Source: Jacaranda mimosifolia (Eukaryota > Streptophyta > Magnoliopsida > Lamiales > Bignoniaceae). Taken from it: a stretch of DNA of 64,000 bases. The notes beneath the pieces were generated by a model. It was not told the origin of the DNA. It ran no database searches and saw nothing but the letters and a program-made list of their open reading frames with translations. The position numbers and the translations under genes are program-made. This document shows, one piece after another, positions 22,997 through 33,021 of the stretch (within the stretch, counting starts at the first letter, position 1; each line of letters starts with the position of its first letter). Location: assembly GCA_018894105.1 (NCBI GenBank), contig CM032121.1, forward strand, positions 32,158,230 through 32,222,229, written 5' to 3'.

Positions 22997-24644
22997 GCTA
23001 TCATCATGAAGTTGACCACTAGAAACTTTTTACTGATTTTAACCTTTCATTTTATCGAACGTACTATTTTAAAAATTCACTAAAAAAATAGTTATCTCAT
23101 TGAATAATTTTTAAAGGCTAATGCAAAATTAAAGGACTTATTATTGTAATTTGTTCTTATTCTATCAAGTAATATCAAAATATAATTTGTGATATTTTAT
23201 TTAAAAAATATTATGACAAAGCACAGTTTGGTTAAGATTATTTTTTGCATTAAATCCAAAAAATTGATTTAATTAGTTATTTCTTAATTCATCTTGTTGT
23301 TTGGTTATGTAATAAAATATTGGTTAAATAAAATAAATTGTCATAAATTTGAAAACAAAATCCAATCAAACGGAAAAATAAAAGCCAATTGAAACCAAGA
23401 TTTCACTAAATCGAATTACAAGAAGAGAAATATAGCAGGTTTTTCAATTCTAATTTAATAATCTTCTAAATTTAAATTTTTAAATACTGTATAAAAAATC
23501 ACTATTTTTTTTCTATCATCTATTTAATTTATAGTTATTATGTAAGTCGTTCAAATATAGGCTCGTGCTTGAAGGTTCTAGAATCCGATAAACAGCTCAT
23601 TCGTCAAGAGTACAATTCAAGATATATGTATGTAATTTGATCACTAATATATACTAATTTTAATAAAAATAAATTGTCAAATAAAAAATCTCGTTATTTC
23701 TCATATCCAATGATGCCCCCTTCCCCAAAGATTTTCTTTTATATTACCAATTTTTTAATTGGATAGGAAAAAAGAGGGGAGGGGTGAAGAAGATGTTTCA
23801 TACATACATTAGGATATCTTACTTTTTGCTTAATTGATTACATTTAAAAAAAATTGATTTTTTTTTTTTAAACTGATAACTAATAGTCACTTTAATATTT
23901 AAATTAATAATTTTAGAATCAATATTTAAATAAACATAATCCCTAAATATTTTACTTTTTACTTATTTTGATATTATTATTTTAAGAGTTTGACGGGTAC
24001 AAGAGCATTTCATTGATGAAATTAAAATGAATAGTTGTCATGTTCTGATTTCCAGCCGAAATTAATGCAGCGGTTACCAATTAGCCATTCGGATATCAAA
24101 TACTAAGAGAAGTGAAAGAAAGCTAACTTCTTTTAAAAATTAAACTCTAATACATTTTTCATTCAAAATTGCTAAATACTAATCTTAAAAACCTACTTTT
24201 CTAATAATGCATATGAATATCATAAAAAAGAAATGAAATAAGTTTGTGAGCCAAATATCTCTATAAAGTTATATATATATATATATATATATCTACAGAA
24301 CAGAATCATTAATCTTTATAGTATTTCTTTTACCAAAATCATATATATCGAAATCAAATTGTTGACTTTCTTCATCTAAGTCTAAAAATTAAATAATAGA
24401 ATTTTGAAATAAAATTCTTACAATCGTTTCATTCTTCAAATCATTACAAGCCTCATATCTTCATAGTCAACTTTTACGGAATCGAAAACAACAGACAAAA
24501 GGTTGTTGGTTGACTAATTACGATGCAATCCTAAAGCAATATATAAGGAATTGATAGTGCTTATATTCAAGTATGATAGGATCGTATTTTTTTAACAGAT
24601 TATGCCTAACTTGGCCTAATCATAAACTTAAAAATCACCATTTC
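22997..24644. other. AT-rich intergenic sequence
   Basis: No gene is seen. There are short homopolymers and a TA microsatellite at about 24270-24292. The last bases (24645-24661) are the target site of the LINE that follows. Confidence 0.6.
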
Positions 24645-24775
24645 AAAAATCATGTAACCAATTTTATTGTCTCTCTCTCTCTATGAGAGCATTTTCTTCT
24701 GGTTAGTGAGTAGTTTCCTGTTTCGCTATATCTTTCTCTTATCTATCATTTCAATCAACTGTTGTGTTTTTACAA

Positions 24776-25839
24776 ATGCATATTGATCTTTCCACTCTTA
24801 CTGAAAATCTTCATCTTACGGAAGAAGAGAGTGACAGTCTAGTTGTTCCGGAAGAAGAATGGAATAAAGAAGTGATTAATTCAAAATTAACTTGGACTGG
24901 ACGGTTGGTTACTCACATCACATCCAGGCCATACGCATTTTATAAGACAGTTGTTAATATCATGAATCCAGGAAGAGGTGTGACTATCAAAAGGATTGGC
25001 ATAATTTCCAGATTCCTGTTTGTGTTCAATCACGTTAGAGACAAGGAGAAGATCCTTCAAGGAAGCCCTTGGTCTTTTGATAGAAAACTAATTTTGTTTG
25101 GGGACGTTGAGAAATCTCAGTATCCAGAAATGTTCCATCTAAATCATTCTGATTTTTGGATCCAACTCAGAGGCTTACCAATACAAAAATGACCAAGGAA
25201 GCGGCAACATTGATTGGTAATCGAATAGGCGTATTCAAAGATATTGACATGGATTTATCTCGCGAAACATGTGTGATTTCCTTCGCACAAGGGTGTGTAT
25301 TAATGTGCTAAAGCCATCACTTCAAATTCTAAAAATTGCAGAAAGTAAAGGGGAAAAATTTACTCTTCATCTTAAGTATGAACGTCTTCCGAATTTCTGC
25401 TACATTTTGTAGATTGCTTGGTCATGTCTTACATGATTACGAGACACAATATGATGAGAAATTTGAACGGCCACAATTGTTTCAATATGGGGCCTCGCTT
25501 AGAGCAAATTCAGGTGACAATCAATTTGGAAATTCTAATTTTCGGAGGCAATTGGGGTTCTCAAATCTGTATCTAATGAGAAATCTAAGAAGTTCCGGGC
25601 ATCAGTCTCAATCGACCGGTAGTTCATCTGAAGTCGGAGGTGAAGCTATATTTGGAAACATCACATGGGGTAATGACAGCAGAGAGGAAGGCGTGATTCT
25701 TGGCGTTGATGGAGACGTTGCAATGGTAACACCAGATACGCATAATAAATTGATATCAAATATCAAAGATGGAACTAAAAGATCGGAGTTTGAGTCGCGA
25801 GCATCTGCTGATATTATTTGTGGGCCTTCAGAGGAATGA
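24776..25839 (+). pseudogene. LINE ORF1 remnant (DUF4283 domain and zinc knuckle)
   Basis: The first part (24776-25192) is open and reads as a DUF4283-type RNA-binding region: WTGRLVTHITSRPYAFYKTV, then FLFVFNHVRDKEKILQGSPW and FWIQLRGLPIQK. A frameshift follows near 25190. A second open part (25336-25839) begins with KVKGKN. The zinc knuckle around 25385-25440 (CYIC..LLGHVLHDY when the extra T near 25409 is ignored) has lost its last Cys to Tyr. ORF1 normally coats the LINE RNA. This copy is broken by at least two frameshifts. Confidence 0.8.
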
Positions 25840-26379
25840 GCCTAAAATGTTAATGTCACTCAGCAACATAAACTGGGAATCAAAAAACATGTGGGTTTAT
25901 CAAATTCTTTAGCAGAGGAGTCGGCCTGGCCTAACTATAGGAAAAGTCTGCTCAGTCCAATTAGGCTATTATTAATCCCATGGGCTACAGCCTCTATCCA
26001 AAATAGACCACTTCAAGATATCTCAAATTTGGTTAAATCGGCCCAAGATCCTCTCTTCTATTCAGTCGATGACTTATTGTTCTGATTTACCATATGATAA
26101 CATTGAGAGTTACGCCCTTGCTTTGGTTGAAATTCCATTAGAAGTAAGCTCCGAAACTACTTCAAAAAAGTGTAAAGTGACTTAGACCTCATTCCGAAGT
26201 GGTTGATAGGCGTATGGTTTCTATTTCACAACACAACAGAAGTGTGGCAAGACGATTGGCATCAGAAGTCAAAGAAAAGCGACCATATTAAAAGTCTTAT
26301 TGTGTGCACTGTGCATCCATCAGATGAATTTGTCAATGCATCTTCAACGGCAGAGACTGCTTTGAAGTCCCGCCAAGCG

Positions 26380-29300
26380 TCGTGAATTACTTGAGCTGGA
26401 ACTGTTAGGGCTTGGAGGAACCCTTAGATAGTTTGGAAGTTGGGCGAGATTTTTCGTCATCATTGTCGCCTCTTGGTCTTCCTTTCAAAGACCAAATTAA
26501 AGTCCAGACCACTAGAAAGGATTAGAAACCAGTTGAATTTAAATGGCATTTGCGTGGAATCTTGTGGGCATTCGATTGGTTCAGCATTATGATGGAAAGA
26601 AAAGGTAAATATTAAATTAAATAGTTTTTCCAAAAATCATATTGATGTTACAGTGTTGGGTGATTCCGATTTGATTGGGTTTCGTTTTATTGGAACTTAT
26701 GAGGAGACGGAAGCTAGTAGCCGTATGGTTACTTGGAACCCCTTACAACTACTGAAATCTTAGAGCTCTTTACCATTGGGTGTGTGTTAGAGATTACAAT
26801 GAAAAGTTGTGTCTATCTGATAATAGGGTCGTTCAGGAATATTATTCACAATAGCAAGGATGTTTTGGAAAGTTCTCATGGAGGATGATCTTCATGATCT
26901 TGGCGTTGGCGGGTACCTATTTACATGATATAATAATCGCCAAGAATCGTCCACTATTCATGAGAGACTGCATCGAGCTTGTGCAGCTTCAAATTGGATA
27001 CAATTATTTCAATACCATGATGTGAGACATCTCTGGTATCGAAACTTTGATCACTCTCCCATTCTTTTGGAATTTGACAATAGAGCTCCAGCTTTTAATA
27101 AAATGGCAAAGCGTAGATTCAAGCTTAAGGCCTGGTGGATTAAAGAACTGGATTGTGCAAGAGTAATTGAACAATCATGGTCCTTAGCACGAAATGACGA
27201 AGATCTAATTGATGTTGCTGTTGCAATTAAAAATCATAGGGTCATATTACTAAAGTGGAATAGGGAATGGCCTGGATCAACGAAGAAGAAAATCAATGAG
27301 GATAAGGAAAATATTCAATTGTTGTCCAGGGATAATATTGATGATCAGGCCAACCATCGGATTAGACAACTCATAAGGGAGCTTGAAGAATTACTAGATA
27401 AAGAATCTTTTATGTGACATCAAAGGGAAAAAACCCATTGGATGAAGGATTGTGACCATAACATAAGTTTCTTTCACTCAAAGGCGGCAAACAGGTACAA
27501 AACAATCGCATTATAGAATTAAAAAATGGTGATGGCAATTGGTGTGAGTTAGGTCCGAAAATGGAGAACTTGGTTCTCAGATACTGAAAGCAATTATTTC
27601 ACTCTACTTGTCCTTCAAAAGAGGACATAAATGTGGTTTTGAACTGTGTGGATAAGAAAGTGGATGATTAGATGAATTTGAAGCTTCTTGAACCATTTAC
27701 TGCTGGTGGAGTGAAGCTAGCTTTATCTCAAATGAGTCCTTTGAAATTGCCAGGTCTGGATGGGATACCAGTCATCTTCTGTTAGAAATTCTTGTCAGTT
27801 CTGGGCTGTGATGTTATGGCATTTGTGTTAAGATTTCTTAATGATGGTGTTTTTGATACAAAACTTAATTATACTCGTATCATTCTCATCCCAAAAATAG
27901 CCAAGCTAGAATCCATCACTCAGTTTAGGCTTATCAGCTTGTGCAATGTCATCTATAAGATTGCATCCAAAACAATTACTAACCACCTAAAGCTATTTAT
28001 GGACTCTATTGTTGCAAAAACACAATTAACCTGTGTACCGGCCCGTTTAATTACTGGTGTTGGTGGCATTTGAAATTAACCACTAGTTGAAAAGGTATAA
28101 CAAAGTGGAGTGGATTTTTCTTCGCAGAATGCTAAGTAAATTAGGTTTCGCAGATATGATTGTGCAGTTGATTATGTCTTGTGTAGAAATTATATCGTAT
28201 TTTATTGTGATTAATGGCCATCAACTTGGTTATTTTCATCCCACAAGGGGTTTGCAGCATGGGGATCCATTATCTCCTTACCTTTTCCTTTTTTCGCACA
28301 GAAGCTCTTAGTTCTTTAATTTGGAAGAAAGAAAAAGCTAACTTAATTGAAGGGGTTGCTATTTGCAGGAAATACCTTGGTTTTTTGTAAAGCAACAAGA
28401 GAGGCGGTGTATTGTATTGGACAGATTCTTAAGCTTCATGAAAGTGCTTCTAGACAATAGGTTAACTTGGATAAATCTTCTTTGGTGTTTAGTAAAAATA
28501 CCCCCACGAATGATCAGATTGATATTCAGGACATTCTACACATGAGGATTGTTGAAAAGCTAGACAAATATTTAGGCAGCCATCAGTGATAGGAAAATCT
28601 AAAAAGGAGATCTTTGGTTATATTCATGAGAAGGTGTGAAGCCGTGTTTGTGGTTGGTCAGAAAAGACTCTCTCACAAGCATGTAAAGAAATTTTACTCA
28701 AAGCAGTAGCACAGACAGTCCCCACATATGCATGATTTGCTTCAATTTACCGAATGTACTAGTCAGAGATATCGAATCCATGATTGATGACTTTCTAGTG
28801 AGGAACTAAGGGAAAGAGGAAGATACATTAGATGAAGTGGGAAGATCTTGGTTGAAATAAAAGGTTTGGAGGGATGGAATTTCGTGATATTAGATTGTTT
28901 AATAATGTTTTGCTCGCAAAGCAGGGTTGGAGGCTTTTTACAAAACCTAATATGATGTTCTCCAAATTGTTCAAAGCAAAATACTTTCCACATTCGAAGG
29001 TAATTCATGCTCCACTTGGTTCTAGTCCATCTTTTTCTTGGAGATGTATTAGGGAAGCTTTACCTCTTCTTAGAGAAAGTCTTAGGTGGGAGACTGATAA
29101 TGGAATAAGGACTAGGATTTGAATGGATATTTGGTTGCCGAGAGAGCCATCACTTCGAGTTCTTTCTCCTCCAAAGATTTTTCCAGTTGATGCCACACTC
29201 TCACATTTAGTTCATTCAAACTTAAGATTGTGGGAAAAGGATTTAGTAAACTCAATTTTCCTTCCACCTGAAAATGGAATCATCTTATCAGTAGCACTTG

Positions 29301-30323
29301 GAAACATTGACAATGAGGATAGATTACATTACACTAGAATCGGTGTGTTTTTGTGTCCTCTTCCTAAGCTATGTCTTTGAGAAATCATTTGCTTGAGGAA
29401 ACAAGAGGAACTACTAGTAGTGCTAACAATGGAGATTATTGTTTTATTTGGAAGTGTAAGATATCACCAAAAGTGAAACAATTTGCTTGGGGCACAGCTA
29501 GAGATTTTCTTCCAACAAATAGGTCTTTGGTGATTAAACAATTGTCTTCTAATCCTTTTTGTGATATATATGAAAATATGGAGGAGGATTCTATGCAGTG
29601 CCTGTGGTATTTTCATTTAGCAAGATAAGTTTGGGCCTTATTAAATTTACCATTTTCCATCCTGTCACATTCTGTTGTTTCTGTTCTTGATTGGTTCCAA
29701 AAAGTGTGTGATTCCTTGGAAGCTGAAATGTTTGTATATTTTCTAGTTTCCTGCTGGAGCATGTGGTATAGAAGAAATAAGGCGAATTTTGTAGAGGAAA
29801 CTAGATTCCTCAAGATGTTATCAGCTTCACTCGATGCTATATTGATGAATTCAAACAGGCTAATAACTTACATTTGGTAGTTGAGCAAATTGAAAACATA
29901 GTTGTATGAATAGCTCCAACTAAGGGATAGGTGAAAGTTAACTTTGATGCAGCGGTTTGTAAGCATGCCCAATCGACTGGAATTGGTATATTAGCTTGCA
30001 ATCACAAAAGACAGTGCATTGCTTGGGTTTCCAAGATTGTTAATACGCCTCTTTCACCAATTGCAGCGGAGGCTTTGGCAGCAAAAGAGGCATGCGAGCT
30101 CTGTTCTATATTCAGCTGGGATAGCATAGTGGTTGAAGGAGATTGTCTTCCTATTATCCAAGCTCTCCATCACCAAGTGGATGATTTATCTACTACTGGT
30201 CCTATCATTTTGGATGCAAAGATATATGTTGGTTATTCTAATTTAGTTTCCTTTGTATATGCTAGGCGTAGTGCTAATGAGTGTGCTTATTTTGTTGCTG
30301 AAAAGGCTCTATCTATTTATTAA
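26380..30323 (+). pseudogene. LINE ORF2 remnant (endonuclease, reverse transcriptase, RNase H)
   Basis: In order: apurinic endonuclease pieces (about 26390-27060, with NYLSWNC at the start and FDHSPILLEFD near 27050); a linker with KAWWIKELDC; reverse transcriptase (about 27690-28560), with NYTRIILIPKI, FRLISLCNVIYKI and RGLQHGDPLSPYLF; zf-RVT (about 29440-29640), with FIWKCKISPKVKQFAWGTAR; and an RVT_3-type RNase H (29931-30323), with VNFDAAV and EALAAKEACEL. The FADD active-site segment is missing: text runs from EGVAICR straight into NTLVFCKATREA (about 28360), an apparent deletion. Several stops and frameshifts add to this. The element is not functional. Confidence 0.85.
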
Positions 30324-30430
30324 AATGAGATAGAGGAAACTAATGTAAATTTGCAAGCTCTTACCTTTGATTATCAGTGATATCATGCCACCATTTTCTC
30401 TCAAAAAAAAAAAAAAAATCATGTGACCAA

Positions 30431-31740
30431 CTACATGGTACCACATGGAGCCAAACTATATTTAACCCATGTTGTCTGAGTGTAAATAATCCACCTTAAA
30501 CAATTTATTCCACTTTTGGTGCTCTGATAATGATTTGATGCTATTACTTGCTTAGTTTGTCTCTCGAGTATGTATCTAATTTAATTATCAGAGCGAGTCA
30601 TAAAATATTTGTTACATTCTACCGACTATAAATAATCCATTTCATATAATTTTATAACTTTAGGTGCTCTGGTAGCAACCCAATACTATTACCTGCTTAG
30701 TTTCTCTCTCAGATATGGTCCTAACTTGGTTTTATCTGCATATACTCATCAAAACTTGAATCACTGCTGGGAATTGGGATTACACCTCTTGTCATCACAC
30801 GCTGGGAGTAGAGCTAAAATCTTAATTTGTTTGCAACTCTCTAGTGTGTAATATTTGGAATTTCTACTTCTTAAAAAAAAATTAAACCAAAAAAAAAAAA
30901 GGCGAAAATTAAGCTTGTCAACTACTTAATCCCCAAACAATAAAATACTCAAATTCATGTACCAAAATTAAATGTATACAAGTGATCGAGGCATATTCGA
31001 TATTTGTGTTTTTCGTTCAAAACTATATTATTAGATTATGTCGTACTGATATGAATATTATTCTATCATCGTATCAACTGGGAAAAATTTGTGGGCAGGA
31101 TTAACAAATTCTTTCTTCAAGCCTAAATAAAGTTAGTACTCTTATAGTGTTCTTTCAACATTTATAATGCACGAAGATTAAAAATTATCCATATAGATGG
31201 ACATAATTTTAATATATGTTCAAGATGACCGTTGGTATATTTAGAAATTAACAAAAAGAATCCCATAAAAATAAACTTTTTTAGAATTAATTGACTATTT
31301 ATTAACCTTTTGCAACTCCAGAATCCACAAATCGCACTGCATGCAATACTATCATATATATGAATGTTTTTTTTTCTTTATACATGTCACGTGACCATTT
31401 AGCCCAATGATATCATTTCGTACATATCATATATATATGTGTGTGTATGTGTGTGTGTCTTTTTCTTTATGACATTGCCAAGTGGCCAATTAATCTATCC
31501 GCATCACCTTCACACATAACATACAACCGCCCAGAGTGCACAAAACTACTGATTCTAAATCATGTCTAAAATCCCATACTAGCTGTCTAAATCCCTAGCT
31601 GTCTCTACAATAAGATAATTGGACCGTGATGCATAGGATTCTTGTACCATCCAAAGCTCATTTTTGGGCAGCAATTCTTGAACTTTGCATGTGTTTTATG
31701 CGTCAATGCGTAAATGCTTCCAGACTGGCACAAATTCTGT
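30431..31740. other. Intergenic sequence with a duplicated ~120-bp block
   Basis: No gene is seen. Notable items are the repeat at 30478-30735, a leader-like relic at 30738-30800, a TATATATGTGTGTGTATG microsatellite (about 31430-31458), and AT-rich filler. The end of this stretch presumably holds the WEB-gene promoter. Confidence 0.55.
30478..30735. repeat. Imperfect tandem duplication, unit about 120-150 bp
   Basis: The two copies share TAAATAATCCA, a GGTGCTCTG core, ATGCTATTACTTGCTTAGTT versus ATACTATTACCTGCTTAGTT, and TCTCTC plus a GTATCTAA or GGTCCTAA tail. The first is at about 30478-30595 and the second at about 30626-30735. Both are AT-rich and non-coding. Confidence 0.6.
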
Positions 31741-31752
31741 ACTAAAAACAGG

Positions 31753-31762
31753 CCTTTATAAT
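31753..31762 (+). promoter_or_regulatory. Possible TATA box of the WEB-family gene
   Basis: CTTTATAATAAC lies about 175 bases before the inferred start codon at 31931. It is a moderate TATA match in a plausible place. No other support is available. Confidence 0.35.
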
Positions 31763-31884
31763 AACAAAGCTTTCGAGCACATTAAAGAATTCCAATGACA
31801 GGCTATTCAGATAACAACTCAGTAGATAAAACGAGTCAAACAAGAACATAAGTACAATCACAAGTAGAAGATACTATAAATCAG

Positions 31885-31923
31885 ATGGCAAGAATAAAGC
31901 TTAACACATTTGAAATATATTAA
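31885..31923 (+). CDS. Upstream ORF (12 codons) ahead of the WEB-family gene
   Basis: ATG at 31885 opens MARIKLNTFEIY and stops with TAA at 31921-31923, seven bases before the main ATG and in a different frame. If the transcript starts near 31785, ribosomes meet this ATG first. It could reduce translation of the main frame. No conservation data are available, so a role is inference. Confidence 0.35.
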   Translation: MARIKLNTFEIY

Positions 31924-31930
31924 GAAGCAA

Positions 31931-32896
31931 ATGGAGAGAGTCTCAGAAGAAAATAGCAGCAACTTATTGTCAGCCAAAATTGCAGAACTGGAAAGAATGA
32001 AGAAAGATCTCAAACAGGCTAAAGATGATGCCATGCAATCATGGTTAGACTCTCGACCCCTCATCGACGCACTTGAGAAGATGCAAGCAGAGTTAGCAAC
32101 TGCAAAAGACACAGTTTCCAAAGCAAATTCTACCATTTCAGAGCTTCAAGCTCAGCTAGGAACTACAGATATGAGCATCATGTTCACAAAGGAGGAAGAA
32201 CAGAAATTCCGCACAATGATCAATGAAAAGAATCAAGCTCTTCATAAGACACAGGAAGAGATGGAAAAACTGAAAATGAAAATAGATCAAAAGCGCAGAA
32301 GGAGATCAAAACTTAAACTAGTTTTACGGCTTAAGAAGCAGACTCTTCAGACATTGCAACTCACTTATGAAGCAATACAACTGGAGTCAGAAGCTTTCGG
32401 CACATCAGCAGCTCAAGCATTTTGTTACATTGATAACTCGGAGGCAGCCAAAATCATGGTCCAGCTTACCCAAAAGGAATATGACTATCTAAAAAGAGAA
32501 GCTAGTGAACAAACTTCCCTAGCAGAATGGCGGATTTCAGTATCTTCAGAGGAAAAGATTGCAGCAGAGATCAGCCGAGATGCAGCTTTTAGGAGACTGC
32601 AGACCTTATATCCTCGCAACAATTATAGCCAAAGGAATATACCAAGGCAAACAATTCATAAAGAAACTATCATGAAGAAAACAGAAGGACAGGCAAATAG
32701 CCAAGCACAAAGCCAAACCAATCATAGGCACTTTTCTAAAGCTCAGGTGAAATCACCAACTGGAGTTAATAAAAGGAATCCACAGCAGCAATTCAGAAAC
32801 AACACCACCAGTTTTATAGCCAAGAAAAAGAAATCATTCATTTGCTTTCGAATAAAATCATGTTTTGTACAGAAGATATCAAAATACTTTAAATGA
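31931..32896 (+). CDS. WEB-family coiled-coil protein (DUF827), about 321 residues
   Basis: The single open frame starts MERVSEENSS and ends KYFK. Residues about 10-115 are a continuous coiled coil (SAKIAELERMKKDLKQAKDD, then LATAKDTVSKANSTISELQ). A conserved block follows at about 180-225 (MVQLTQKEYDYLKREASEQ, then SVSSEEKIAAEISRDAAFRR). The C-terminus is basic and Gln/Asn-rich (SQAQSQTN...). This matches the WEB family, whose best-known members (WEB1, PMI2) help light-driven chloroplast movement through actin. The exact role of this shorter member is unknown. It has no visible intron, and an upstream coding exon cannot be excluded. Its stop lies 125 bp from that of the convergent CYP40 gene. 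Confidence 0.78.
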   Translation: MERVSEENSSNLLSAKIAELERMKKDLKQAKDDAMQSWLDSRPLIDALEKMQAELATAKDTVSKANSTISELQAQLGTTDMSIMFTKEEEQKFRTMINEKNQALHKTQEEMEKLKMKIDQKRRRRSKLKLVLRLKKQTLQTLQLTYEAIQLESEAFGTSAAQAFCYIDNSEAAKIMVQLTQKEYDYLKREASEQTSLAEWRISVSSEEKIAAEISRDAAFRRLQTLYPRNNYSQRNIPRQTIHKETIMKKTEGQANSQAQSQTNHRHFSKAQVKSPTGVNKRNPQQQFRNNTTSFIAKKKKSFICFRIKSCFVQKISKYFK

Positions 32897-33021
32897 TTGG
32901 CAACACAGAGATCGATGTTTTCTCTTTCAGAATGTTTTCTACCCCATAACCATGTCAAAAAATTTGGTTCTGAATTGAGTATAATCCCATATATTGCGAT
33001 TTACTTCTAACATTTCAATTT

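Larger units (their letters stand above)
24662..30413 (+). mobile_element. L1-type LINE retrotransposon, near full length but inactive
   Basis: The insertion is bounded by AAAAATCATGTAACCAA (24645-24661) and AAAAATCATGTGACCAA (30414-30430), a duplication of about 17 bp with one mismatch. It ends in a poly(A) run (about 30403-30418, shared with the duplication). The 5.75-kb length, ORF1 with a DUF4283-type domain and zinc knuckle, and ORF2 with endonuclease, reverse transcriptase, zf-RVT and RNase H make this a plant L1-clade element. A CTCTCTCT tract lies just inside the 5' end. Confidence 0.88.
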
